A stretch of 11,514 nt of DNA, from NCBI GenBank assembly GCA_003024985.2, contig PXIH01S0042182.1; one strand, given 5' to 3'. Positions 1 through 7,590 of this stretch are shown here, piece after piece (the first letter of the stretch is position 1; every line of letters starts with the position of its first letter). Position numbers and translations under genes: made by a program. The notes under the pieces are model-generated. The model was not told where the DNA came from and did not search any database. It saw only the letters and a list, made by a program, of their open reading frames with translations. This DNA is from Euperipatoides rowelli (lineage: Eukaryota > Onychophora > Udeonychophora > Euonychophora > Peripatopsidae).

Positions 1-10
1 AAAAAATCCG

Positions 11-229
11 TTACATTTGACCTTTAAATTTTAAATTTGTAATAAGATTTTCATCTGAGCATAGAACTAAATCCAATCTGGAAGACCCATTGTAAATGAG
101 TCCTTTTACCATATCCTCAGAAAAATGTTTTTTTGGAAGACGGCAAAGCCATGGATGATCAATTTTTGACAAGGTTATTTTTAAAAATACTGTCGAGCAA
201 AACATCATTAATAGAGTCAAGATTACCAT
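11..229 (-). CDS. Unrecognised short ORF with N-terminal membrane anchor; may be one exon
   Basis: An open frame on the minus strand, starting at the ATG at 229-227 in good context (AAAATGG) and ending in TAA at 11-13, 72 residues. The frame is open a further ten codons upstream. Residues 1-17 (MVILTLLMMFCSTVFLKIT...) are hydrophobic and followed by lysines, so it reads like a signal anchor of a type II membrane or secreted protein. The rest is mixed and soluble-looking, with three cysteines and one NGS glycosylation sequon. Codon use is less AT-saturated than the flanks. An AG just upstream (around 250) could be a splice acceptor, so this could be an exon rather than a whole gene. I recognise no family, and chance is a real alternative because the window is AT-rich and the frame is short. 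Confidence 0.25.
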   Translation of the reverse strand: MVILTLLMMFCSTVFLKITLSKIDHPWLCRLPKKHFSEDMVKGLIYNGSSRLDLVLCSDENLITNLKFKGQM

Positions 230-259
230 TTTTGAAAAATATTTGTTGAGGCCTATCAA

Positions 260-899
260 TGATCACAAGGATGTTGAACACCTTTCTTTTAATTGTGTTT
301 TTTTTTTCCAGCATCTTGAAAATTTCTATTAATCCTCAATCTGTTTGACATTTTTATTTTTATGTTCAACAAAATAGTTTTTCACATTGATTTTACACTT
401 TGTGTAATAATTAGTTGAAATTTCTGTATTTTTTGAGTGACATGGTATTTTTTTTTTCCATTTTTATTTTCATTGCTCTTGATTATATAAAGTTTATTAA
501 GGGATTTCCAATAATACTGGTATAGGCCTATCTATAAAAAAAAAAAATTGGTTTACCTGAACCCTCAACATGGAACAGGATCCTTTAGTGTAAATATCCA
601 GCTACCTTAGTTAGTTAAATTAACTACACCAAATAGGACAGTTTCTTTTACACATATAAGAATTCATCAATTTATCTCAATCTCTTTAGGAATATCAGTC
701 GACACACCAGAAAAATATTCAAACTAGTCTTTGTGAAATATTATCAAGGTCATCTTTCATTATATTAATAGCAGCATAATGGGCTGTTTACTTTCAATTG
801 CAAAGAATTTAGTTTTTCAATATTTCAGTTTTTTTTTAAAAAAAATTGCAAAGCAATTGCATTTTTGGGGAAAAAGGGATTTGAAGCAGATATACAATA
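260..899. other. AT-rich intergenic or intronic stretch, no gene seen
   Basis: Long T and A runs and stop codons in every frame. The plus-strand open frame at 779-970 has no recognisable motif and no bias away from background, so I do not call it. A sequence like a minus-strand splice donor (CAG then GTAAAC) occurs near 554-562. The low end of the Tx1-type LINE may extend into 800-900, but the match there is too weak to fix the boundary. Confidence 0.5.
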
Positions 900-1097
900 A
901 AATAAAAAGGATGAGTTCTAATCAGATCCGGTGGGGGAGTATCTGTTGGTTCAATCTTCATAAATCTTAAGATATTTTCTTTTAATTTCATAAAAGTTAA
1001 AAACAAGTTAGATCTGATGTAGTAAAAATGACATCTAATTCATGCAATCCCAACACTCCTTGATATAGGAACCAGCTCCCCTCCCCCCCTATAGAAT
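900..1097 (-). pseudogene. C-terminal tail of the Tx1-type ORF2, decayed
   Basis: Directly after the stop of the preceding RT frame, minus-strand translation gives a segment containing WFLYQGVLGLHEL. It matches the conserved tryptophan and GGLGL..L block that follows the RT domain in Tx1/L1 proteins. Beyond it the frame is broken by stops and the match fades between about 1000 and 800. A C-rich run at 1078-1089 sits where the block begins. Confidence 0.5.
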
Positions 1098-2344
1098 CTA
1101 ATTAACTATAGAATAAATTATATTAATAATTTTTTTGGCAAACCATACATGATAGGCTAAGTAATATATTTTAGAAAAAAGATAGGTATTAATGATACAA
1201 GATTTAGTGATTAACGAGATATACTTACATTCCAATTGAATGATAATAGCCTTATCAATCATACAATTCTGAATTTTTGTTCTAATAATGATTCCATTAA
1301 AAGGGAAAGGCAGACCCAAAAATGTCACAGGATAATCACTACTACTGTATATTCCCTTAAAATTTGATTTGCATAGGGTTTCCAATTTGTTAAAAATCGT
1401 TCCAGACAAATCAGAAAATTCACTATTTAAATTAAAAACTGAATCGATCAAGCTGGAATCTCTGAAAAAAATTGTAATATCGTCAAGGTAAGCACCCGCA
1501 GTAACCACAGTTCTGAAGTTTGGCAGAAAAATGCCTAATTTCAAGTCATTTAGTGTAATTGCAAAATAAGCTTGTTTAATAAAATAAAAAGATTTGAATT
1601 CAAGGGCGAGCCCTGAGTCAAACCTCTACCAACTTCCATTGAATAAAATAGTTTGTTGTGATATTTGATCGAAATGGTCTTGTTAGAGACATAGTTGATG
1701 AGTCCCCTTGATAAATTAGAAAAGCCAAAGTACTCAATAATAATCTCAGTTTTCATAGATAAATTCACATTGTCAAACGCTTTTACGACATCAAGGAAAA
1801 TCACCACTGCATCTCCTAGGTCATTTCTTTTAACCTCGAAAATAGACTCTTGTAACATATGACTAGGAATGTGGATACTGGATTTCTTACCTGCGAATTG
1901 TAATGGAGAAGTAATACCAACCATAGCCTCACTTAACTTATTATTTAAAATTTTTTGCGAAAAGCTTAAGATCAAAATTTTCGGTGCAAATAGGTCTCAG
2001 AGACGCCAGCTCGACATGTTTGTTAACGTCACAATTTTTTTTTTTTTAAAAGAATCATGTACGACTCTATGAAAGAATTATCAAAATAAACATTATTGAC
2101 AAGATTATTAAAGATTTTTTTCATAGTCAGGAACGAAAATATGATCAAATAGACTCCAAATATTCCAGTTTATCAAATCCGGTTCCGGAGAACACGACCT
2201 ATTAGACTGATTACAAGCTTCTTTAATATCCCGAGTAGATATGAAATTAAAATTTTGAGACAATCCCAAATCAATTTCAAAGTCAATTTGATCAATCTTA
2301 ATTCTATAAATTTTGGATACCTCAACATAACTAAGTATATCTCG
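1098..2344 (-). pseudogene. ORF2 reverse transcriptase domain of the Tx1-type LINE, broken
   Basis: This is the polymerase part of ORF2, which in living elements copies RNA at the nicked target. From the high end: an N-terminal region (2344-1976) ending in a SWR...KILSFSQKILNNKL-like block, motif A with FLDVVKAFDN (1798-1769; catalytic Asp at 1792-1790), motif B with GLTQGSPLNSNLF (about 1624-1586), and motif C with YLDD (1490-1479). After motif C come a TIFNKLETL block and a TFLGLPFPF block, then LITKSCIINTYLFSKIYYLA. Frame changes fall around 1975-2072 and at about 1546; stops at 2347-2345 and near 2080 break it further. The triad aspartates are retained although the frame is lost, so this is a relic that was once intact. 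YLDD replaces the more usual YADD. Confidence 0.85.
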
Positions 2345-2816
2345 TTAATCTAGACCCTTAATATATTGACCATCGACACTAATAAGAGCAAGAGAACCAG
2401 CCCCTTCCTTTCTAAAAAACCTAGAGCTTGTTAGTTTAGTAATCTCAAATGAGGATGCTATAATTATTTTTTTTGAGCAAAATACTGTATAATTATTTTC
2501 ATCATTTTTATTAGTAAGAGATATCAATGACTTTTTACAAGTTAGAAAAAATGGGACCTGCTCTTTCTTCAAGTCACTCATTTTATTAATCATACAGCTC
2601 AAACTAGAAATTTGCTGATTAATATTTCTTTTTAAAAATAGAGTTAGATTTCCCAATAATGAGGCTAAGACTTTTTTTAAATTTCATCCAGCTAATAAAA
2701 CTATTAGAATTACTAACAAGATACTGATTAAATAGACAATAAATTTCCGAAACTTCATTAACATTAAATTGTAATTCAGGGTGAATGAAAAAATGTGGTT
2801 GCTTGACAAAATACAA
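2345..2816 (-). pseudogene. ORF2 linker between endonuclease and RT, broken
   Basis: Two overlapping minus-strand frames (2816-2619 and 2656-2345) resemble the region between the APE-type nuclease and the RT in L1/Tx1 proteins. There is an aromatic plus N..F..EV..IY stretch, then W...K..L...I, then a charged stretch with KMSDLKKE. A frame change near 2640-2660 joins them. The match rests on order and spacing more than on strong motifs, but it fills the space between two certain domains in the right direction. Confidence 0.65.
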
Positions 2817-3478
2817 ACTCTATCCCTAACTTGTAAATCAATTAGCAATGCCACATGGTCAGACATCAGTACTGGTGTTAGTTTATAACTAAATCTACTA
2901 AAACAAAAACCGGTAGCAAAGAAATAGTCCAGTCTATTAGACGTTTGAGCTAATCTAGTACTTACAGTAGGTAAATGATCTAAATTCAAAATAGCAGCAA
3001 TATCAATGAGTTTTAAACTGTTTATAATATTATGATGATGATCAAGCAATTCAAAATTTGAGATATTAAAGTCTCCAGCTAAAACAATATTGCATTACCC
3101 ATTAGATAAATGATCATAAACTTTAGCTAATAACAGTTTATTAGGTAAAAGTTGGTTAGGGCCATAGTAAGATGCCAAATGAACCCCCCCCCCCCCAAAT
3201 TAAAGAAAGTTAATATATTAGGTTCACTGAGTATTATATTCACATCGCTAAATATGATACTTTTAGAGATTAAGATTAATACACCCCTTCTAGCAATATT
3301 TGCTAAAGCTGAAAAGACATAATAATGTTTCTCAAACATAGAAAGATTATTCACTTCCTGCAGAAATCCAATATCTATATCATTATTTGCTAGAAACGAT
3401 AACATTTTTTTTTTAAAAATTGTTAAGGCGCTGAACATTTACAGAGCAGCACTTGAGAAAATTTTGATTAATATTCAT
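2817..3478 (-). pseudogene. ORF2 APE-type endonuclease domain of the Tx1-type LINE, broken
   Basis: The likely ORF2 start is the ATG at 3478-3476 (MNINQNFLKCCSVNVQRL), giving the usual short N-terminal strand with S.NV..L before the first catalytic block. The nuclease nicks target DNA in intact elements. Visible blocks: DIGFLQEV with the metal-binding Glu at 3357-3355, RRGVLILIS, a YYGPN block near 3165, GDFN at 3076-3065, SNRLDYFF, and SDHVALL with Ser-Asp-His at 2863-2855. All main catalytic positions are still present. The frame changes at a T10 run (3405-3414) and near a C13 run (3184-3196), and a stop interrupts the segment before GDFN. It is unclear whether the homopolymer shifts are true decay or sequencing error. 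Confidence 0.85.
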
Positions 3479-3757
3479 AATATATTATGATTAAAACCAC
3501 ACACTTCTACAGTTTTCAACCAATATAATACAACAAAAATATAATACTTTTGTAAATACTCTTATCAAACCGCATGTAAAATAAAATAAACCATTTGATA
3601 ACACCTGTTGAGTATTATCCATGATAGTAAAATCAAAAAAACTTACCCCATACCAGGAAACTCTCAAGTATATAGTACAAGTACAACTATAAAAAAACAA
3701 ACAAACCATCATAAATATATAGGTATAATCACACACAAATAACTAATCACCATTGCC
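3479..3757 (-). other. Spacer between ORF1 and ORF2 of the Tx1-type LINE
   Basis: About 280 bases between the last ORF1-like frame and the ORF2 start. One minus-strand frame (3736-3491) is open but has only a loose run of hydrophobic and aromatic residues and no motif. I take it as spacer, not a third gene. Confidence 0.5.
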
Positions 3758-4816
3758 TCATCGTGTATTACTTTCTCCATTGATGTAATTTGAAGTTTTC
3801 AATTTTTTACATACATTTTCACTAGCCACACAAATAGTTGCCATCAGCTTAGCTCGATTGAATTCTAAAGATTCTAAGTTCAATTTGGCATCCAAAATGG
3901 CTTTTGATAATGTCACTTTGCTCTGAAGTTTCAGTATCAACATATCCTGACTGATATAAGCATGAGACTGATTAGGTCGGTCACCATCTCAACATTAGAT
4001 GAAGCAATATGAACAGCATTCGACTTCAAATTTATTCGAATTATCAACAAAAGCAGCAACCTCCTGAGATTCACTTGAAGACATTTAGGATTCCATATTC
4101 TCAGTAGAGCCCCTAACAACTGGTGGCACTATATGAGGCGTTGCAATTATGCCCATTTAGCTAATATTTCTTACAGGCTTTACACCATCTGTTTAAGCAC
4201 TCACGTATTGTGTGGGACTCCTGGCAGCAAAGAAAACAGATCTTTTTACGATTTTTGAGATGCAGCACGCCTCGTAAATTTCTTTGAGCTGTCACACTAT
4301 AAGGCAAGTCCACTAAGTCAACTCCATTCTTCAGCACCATTGTAATGTAGGCAGAACTAGTTTGATAACTTTTACCCTCACCAATTTTTTTGATGGTAGG
4401 CTTGATTGAAATAATCTCCCCATATCTTGATAAACCAAGCTGAGCATTAATCACAAATAACGGCATCCATGTTAGTGAAACCTTAATAATCTTCTTATTC
4501 ATCACAGAGTCCACTACATATACAGCATTTTATCAAACACAGTAAATTCTTTCACAAAAAACTCTTTCGCATTAGCAGAATTAAATCTAATATATTTATA
4601 AGCCTGAAATTCTATGGCAGTTAACTCCTCCAAATTATCAAGAAAAGATAATGAATTTAGCATATATCTAACAGGTTTTCATCAGATATCCGCTTTGACA
4701 AACTCATTATCCACAGCAACAAAAATAATAGCAAACTCGGACACCAATGCAGAATATCTATTTAGGTTATCAATTAGCAAGTCTTTAAAATTTATGGTAG
4801 AAGAATTATAGGTCAT
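3758..4816 (-). pseudogene. ORF1 (RNA-binding, CCHC zinc knuckle) of the Tx1-type LINE, broken
   Basis: Translation from the ATG at 4816-4814 gives MTYNSSTINFKDLLIDNL and runs, through a double stop (TGATGA at 4684-4679), to about 4515. The frame then shifts to a stretch with W.PLFV....GLSRYGEIISI.P, which ends in a zinc knuckle of pattern CX2CX4HX4C (4238-4197; Cys 4238, Cys 4229, His 4214, Cys 4199) followed by WCKACKKY. After a stop at 4161-4163 the remaining part, in other frames down to 3758, holds a Ser/Glu-rich segment and a helical, coiled-coil-like segment rich in K, L, E and A. Such ORF1 proteins coat the element RNA. Position upstream of the endonuclease and the knuckle support the call; the exact end is uncertain. 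Confidence 0.75.
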
Positions 4817-5068
4817 TGTACAGTAATTAGAAACGTTCCACGCTGATAACGTAAAGTCCAACTTATAAGCTTCGTTCCAGACTAGGGCACACCAACAAGT
4901 TTATACAGATAAGGAACGTTTACAAGCAAACTTTTAATTAAGAATTTTTCCATAAAAACATTTAACAATAACCAATTGCATAAAAAACCACAAAACATTT
5001 AGAAAAAGAAAGATTTCCTTGGATAACTATATTGAAAAAACTCAATTGACTCTAGAGCAATTCCCTGA

Positions 5069-5080
5069 GGCAGCCATCTT
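5069..5080 (-). promoter_or_regulatory. YY1-like motif at the LINE 5' end
   Basis: The minus strand reads AAGATGGCTGCC, close to the YY1 core AAGATGGCGGC. In mammalian L1 a YY1 site near the 5' end sets the transcription start; a similar role here is inference. It lies some 25-35 bases from the presumed 5' end of the element. Confidence 0.4.
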
Positions 5081-5088
5081 ATATGCGG

Positions 5089-5095
5089 TGACTCA
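5089..5095. promoter_or_regulatory. AP-1-like site TGACTCA
   Basis: An exact TGACTCA, the consensus AP-1 (bZIP) site, nine bases outside the YY1-like motif. A 7-mer can occur by chance, so the support is its position at the element's 5' edge. Confidence 0.3.
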
Positions 5096-5114
5096 TGGGA
5101 ATGATTATCCAAAC

Positions 5115-5132
5115 CAGCGTTTCCCAAACTTT
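5115..5132 (+). repeat. hAT left terminal inverted repeat
   Basis: It starts with the CAG typical of hAT ends. It overlaps a perfect 9-bp hairpin (CCCAAACTT at 5123-5131, loop TTTC, AAGTTTGGG at 5136-5144), so the terminus can fold back on itself. Confidence 0.75.
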
Positions 5133-5141
5133 TTCAAGTTT

Positions 5142-5673
5142 GGGAGGTAGGAGGGGGGATGGGGAAGAAGGGGATGAAGAGAAAAAAAAAAGAAATTTAG
5201 GGGGTGTGGGAGAGAACAGGTGGAGGAAGGAGGGGAGATGGGGTGGACGTGTGCTGTGAATGGCTGAGTGTTAGAGTGGCCTATGTATGTGTCATTGTCA
5301 GGATTCTCAAAGTAATTGTATGTGGCTATGTGTGCATGCTTGCTGCATGCAGGGGGTGGTGGATGGCTGTGTGAGTGTACTGTATAAATACTGTATCCAC
5401 TGTGTATAGGGTCAGTTTGTGTGTCAGTGTGTTTTGTGCAATGTGTCAGTGTGAATACAGTGTGTATGTGCGGGTGCAGTGTTATGTGAACTATATGCGC
5501 GGATGGAGGGGTGTACTGTGGGGTGGCTGTGTGAATGCACACTTGTCTCATAGAAAAAAAACTGGAGAGTGTGCATGGGATGTATAATGTGGGTATGGGT
5601 GAATGCATATGTGGTGTGTGTACAGGGCATGTATGCGAGGATATGTACAGTATGTATGCGTGTATGGATATGA
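5142..5673. repeat. G/T-rich, C-poor low-complexity block with G-quadruplex-like start
   Basis: The plus strand is built of TGTG, TATG and GTGTG words with few C, broken by short purine runs. It begins with G-runs GGG, G6, GGGG and GGGG (5142-5144, 5153-5158, 5161-5164, 5170-5173) separated by 8, 2 and 5 bases, which fits a G-quadruplex-capable sequence. The long open frames here (such as 5105-5608 minus) are His/Thr/Pro/Ser-rich products of the repeat and not genes. Confidence 0.75.
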
Positions 5674-5800
5674 TAAAAAAAAATGAAAAAAAAAAAATAG
5701 AAATACAATAAAAAAAGAAAAATAAAAAAATTAAAAAAAAAAAGAAAAAGAGGAAGAAAAAAAAAAAGGAAAAAAATTAATTAAAAAAAAAAAGAAAAAA
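5674..5800. repeat. A-rich purine tract
   Basis: About 127 bases of A runs broken by single G or T. Its length and impurity fit slippage growth of an old poly(A) or of a simple repeat. It lies directly after the G/T block and directly before the GC-richer island. Confidence 0.8.
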
Positions 5801-6024
5801 TGGGAGAAATTCTCAAGTTCAAGGATGGAAAGCAGACATGTTGATTGCGATGATGGGGACTGGGCAGTGGTATCGAGGTGTTGGGGTCCCTAGACAGTAA
5901 TATCCGAGATTTCCTCACCTGCAGTTTCGGAAACCATTGGGGAATACAGAACTGCTACCTCCAATGAGCAAGGATAGTACACCATCATCTACTGTGGCGA
6001 AGGCCTGTGGTGGGTACTACTGAA
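5801..6024. other. GC-richer island inside the hAT element, origin unknown
   Basis: About 220 bases of balanced composition, unlike the AT-rich sequence around it. Open stretches exist in more than one frame: a plus-strand frame with VISEISSPAVSETIGEYRTA and a minus-strand one with SSSVFPNGFRNCR. No frame is open throughout and I recognise no domain. It could be the worn N-terminal part of a transposase, a captured host fragment or a small repeat. Confidence 0.5.
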
Positions 6025-6211
6025 CTGAACATGATATTTTAATATTCAAACTTTCAAAGTAATACAGTAGGTTTATTTTTAAATTAGATTTTGGATGCAT
6101 AAATTAAAAAACAAATAATCATATTTTAATGAGTAGGGTTATTCTGTTTCCCCATCAAATAAAACTTCACATCAGATGGAAAAGATGTCAACAGGAATAA
6201 AAAATTGAAAA

Positions 6212-6237
6212 TGTCTAATAAGACTTATTATTAGACA
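6212..6237. repeat. Perfect 10-bp hairpin
   Basis: TGTCTAATAA at 6212-6221 pairs with TTATTAGACA at 6228-6237 around a 6-base loop. It lies within the hAT element. Confidence 0.6.
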
Positions 6238-6372
6238 ACTATATAAAAAAATAATGCTGGTACAAAGTCTTTGGGATGACATAATCATCCTAGCTACAAT
6301 TTAGTAATAACTATTTATAGAACTAAAACAATACTAGCTCGGATGACGCCGGTCAAGCCCAACGAATTCTAT

Positions 6373-6416
6373 AAGACGATCAGTGAGGTGTAAAAATAAC
6401 ACCTCACTGAAGACGA
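6373..6416. repeat. Perfect 12-bp hairpin flanked by AAGACGA direct repeats
   Basis: TCAGTGAGGTGT at 6380-6391 pairs perfectly with ACACCTCACTGA at 6399-6410, loop of 7 bases AAAAATA. AAGACGA occurs at 6373-6379 and again at 6410-6416, one on each side. The stem is GC-richer than its surroundings. Confidence 0.7.
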
Positions 6417-6677
6417 CTAACTAATACTTTTATTCTTTTTTGGTTTTGCACCATTTACAAAAATTAAAACTATTATCATTGATAAATATATGAATAGATT
6501 TGCAATGATTGTATATTTGAAAAATGTGCAGGGTATCTTCGAGCATAAACGAATCATTAAAAAAAAATACACAGCAAACATTATCACATCCAGTCTATTC
6601 CAATAAATTAATTGTTTTTGAAATAAACCACCATTAGAAGGCGCGTTGAGCTGCAATATTATTTTGTTATTCGACAA
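6417..6677 (-). CDS. Unrecognised two-helix membrane-protein-like open frame
   Basis: An 86-codon open stretch inside the hAT element. It has no ATG at its upstream end (the first codon used is TTG); the first true ATG is far inside, before FAVYFF. Two hydrophobic segments are visible, FAVYFFLMI and IIANLFIYLSMIIVLIFV, followed by a basic tail ending KPKKNKS. It may be an exon fragment carried by the transposon or chance in AT-rich DNA, where hydrophobic frames arise easily. I do not recognise a family. Confidence 0.2.
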   Translation of the reverse strand: MSNNKIILQLNAPSNGGLFQKQLIYWNRLDVIMFAVYFFLMIRLCSKIPCTFFKYTIIANLFIYLSMIIVLIFVNGAKPKKNKSIS

Positions 6678-6723
6678 TATGCTATTTATAGTAAAAAAAG
6701 TATTAAAAGAATGAAATTAAAAT

Positions 6724-6876
6724 TTAAAGTAACATATTTTTTTAATAAAATAACAAATATTAAAGTTTTTGTTAAAATGCATACATAAGTTAACTAAAAA
6801 TGTTAACATTAAAGTTTATAAAAACATATTTTGTTAAAATAATAAATAGTAAAGTTTTTTTTTTCCATGCTTAAGT
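6724..6876. repeat. Diverged tandem duplication near the right end of the hAT element
   Basis: Two copies of roughly 68 bases (6724-6792 and 6809-6876) share TTAAAGT, a CATATTTT core, an ATAAAATAA-like stretch, AGTAAAGTTTTT and a final ATGC..AAGTT. Small insertions and deletions separate them. Subterminal repeats are common in hAT elements and may be transposase-binding sites. Confidence 0.45.
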
Positions 6877-6923
6877 TGTCACGGACCACTGATTTCTTTG
6901 AGGCAGGTACCGGTCCGCGGACC

Positions 6924-6941
6924 ACACTTTGGGAAACTCTG
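6924..6941 (-). repeat. hAT right terminal inverted repeat
   Basis: It ends in CTCTG, the complement of the CAGAG start. It abuts the GGTCCGCGGACC palindrome at 6912-6923. Confidence 0.75.
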
Positions 6942-7240
6942 ATCTAGACCATTTGTGAAAAATACTAAAAGAAACAAATTTGTTATAAATAGAATAATCC
7001 CCATTTGGAACACTGTTCCTGATCATATGTTAGCTGTAAAACCTACAACTCTTTCAAGACAAGACTTGATGAACATTTGAAGGTTAATGAATAGCCTACT
7101 TTTTAGATTTAGTGTGAAAATTTGAATTTATCTTTGTTATACCACAATCATTGTATGATTATGTTCTGTATTTTTATTTTTAACTTTCTAAAAGATAATT
7201 TGCTTAACTGAATGTATTAAAATAAATAATTATTCTTTTT
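6942..7240 (+). mobile_element. 3' end of a CR1/Jockey-type LINE (5' truncated)
   Basis: The plus strand from about 6945 to 7080 encodes RPFVKNTKRNKFVINRII, then PIWNTVPDHMLA, ending in TGA at 7078-7080. This is the C-terminal block of CR1-like RT proteins, whose family form has FF..R...WN.LP followed by a short tail. After it is a 3' UTR of about 150 bases with AATAAA at 7221-7226 and an AT-rich tail. The hAT insertion removed contact with any upstream part. It lies antisense to GPATCH3. Confidence 0.75.
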
Positions 7241-7493
7241 AGTATTCTTTTACCATGCAAAAGTTGAATAAATCTCAGTAGTGTACATAATCTGAAAGGT
7301 AAACAATCTAATAGTAATATGCTGTACTCTACAATGCCTAGATAAAATTGGTTTAAAAGATATAAATAAGTAAAGTATATAGCCTAACGTCTTAGCCAAC
7401 TAAGAGATTTACAAGCTTATTTATAAAAATATATAAAAAATACGGTACTTTGTAAGGGTACTACTCTAATAAAAAATATATAAATTTTAGGAA

Positions 7494-7560
7494 AAATTAG
7501 GTAGTTCAGTTGGTAGCAAAGAGGTACCATAGTCTCGTTAATTGCAAAGTACCCTCAATA
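7494..7560 (+). repeat. Possible tRNA-derived relic (SINE head or tRNA pseudogene)
   Basis: TAGTTCAGTTGG at 7502-7513 matches the pol III A box and the D-arm of tRNAs at all defined positions. GTTAATTGC at 7537-7545 resembles the B box (GWTCRANNC) at 7 of 9 positions, 33 bases after the A-box start, a normal spacing. The anticodon arm and acceptor do not pair convincingly, so it is not a working tRNA gene. Confidence 0.35.
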
Positions 7561-7590
7561 CTATAACTTAATGAAAATACTCAAGTAATT

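Larger units (their letters stand above)
900..5106 (-). mobile_element. Degenerate near full-length Tx1/L1-type non-LTR retrotransposon
   Basis: Read on the minus strand, the parts come in the order expected for a two-ORF LINE: 5' leader, ORF1 with a CCHC knuckle, APE-type endonuclease, linker, reverse transcriptase with FLD..KAFD, GLTQGSPL and YLDD blocks, then the W...LS...LLSKLWY-like and GGLGL-like blocks typical of Tx1/L1 C-terminal regions. At least six frame changes and several stops mean it cannot be active. The order and blocks are seen in the sequence; assignment to Tx1/L1 rather than another APE-bearing clade is inference from the C-terminal blocks. The 3' UTR and tail are not recognisable, so it is either 3' decayed or cut off near 800-1000. 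The 5' end is close to the hAT element at 5115. It lies in the same sense as GPATCH3. Confidence 0.85.
4817..5106 (-). other. 5' leader of the Tx1-type LINE
   Basis: About 290 bases upstream of ORF1 with stops in all frames. It carries a YY1-like and an AP-1-like site near its outer end. The outer boundary is not defined by a visible target duplication because the hAT element begins eight bases further on. Confidence 0.5.
5115..6941. mobile_element. Non-autonomous hAT-type (Charlie-like) DNA transposon
   Basis: The left end reads CAGCGTTTCCCAAACTTT and the right end, inverted, reads CAGAGTTTCCCAAAGTGT, so the two match at 15 of 18 positions. The flanking octamers are ATCCAAAC (5107-5114) and ATCTAGAC (6942-6949). 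They agree at 6 of 8 positions and both fit the nTnnnnAn pattern of hAT target duplications. Just inside the right end is the palindrome GGTCCGCGGACC, also seen in Charlie-type elements such as MER5. No transposase is recognisable in 1827 bases, so it depended on another element. The interior is made of unrelated-looking blocks: G/T-rich, A-rich, a GC-richer island and hairpins. Orientation cannot be assigned. Confidence 0.8.

Noticed and set aside
779-970. 63-codon plus-strand frame
   Set aside because: No motif, AT-rich composition, a poly(A)/T stretch inside, and it overlaps the faded end of the Tx1-type LINE.
1869-2072. 67-codon plus-strand frame
   Set aside because: It is the reverse of the LINE RT coding strand and ends in a T run.
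3758-4119. Separate small genes between ORF1 and ORF2
   Set aside because: They are frame-shifted parts of the ORF1 C-terminal region of the LINE.
4614-4811. 65-codon plus-strand frame
   Set aside because: It is antisense to ORF1 of the LINE; the ORF1 frame on the other strand explains the sequence.
5105-5708. Long minus-strand and plus-strand open frames rich in His, Thr, Pro, Ser or Cys, Val
   Set aside because: They are read-through of the G/T-rich low-complexity block; residues mirror the repeat and several frames are open at once.
5642-5800. A-rich tract as the poly(A) tail of the Tx1-type LINE
   Set aside because: The LINE is on the minus strand with its 5' end here, so a tail would lie at the low-coordinate end and as T on this strand.
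7502-7545. Functional tRNA gene
   Set aside because: The A box is good, but the acceptor, anticodon and T stems do not pair and the B box has two mismatches.
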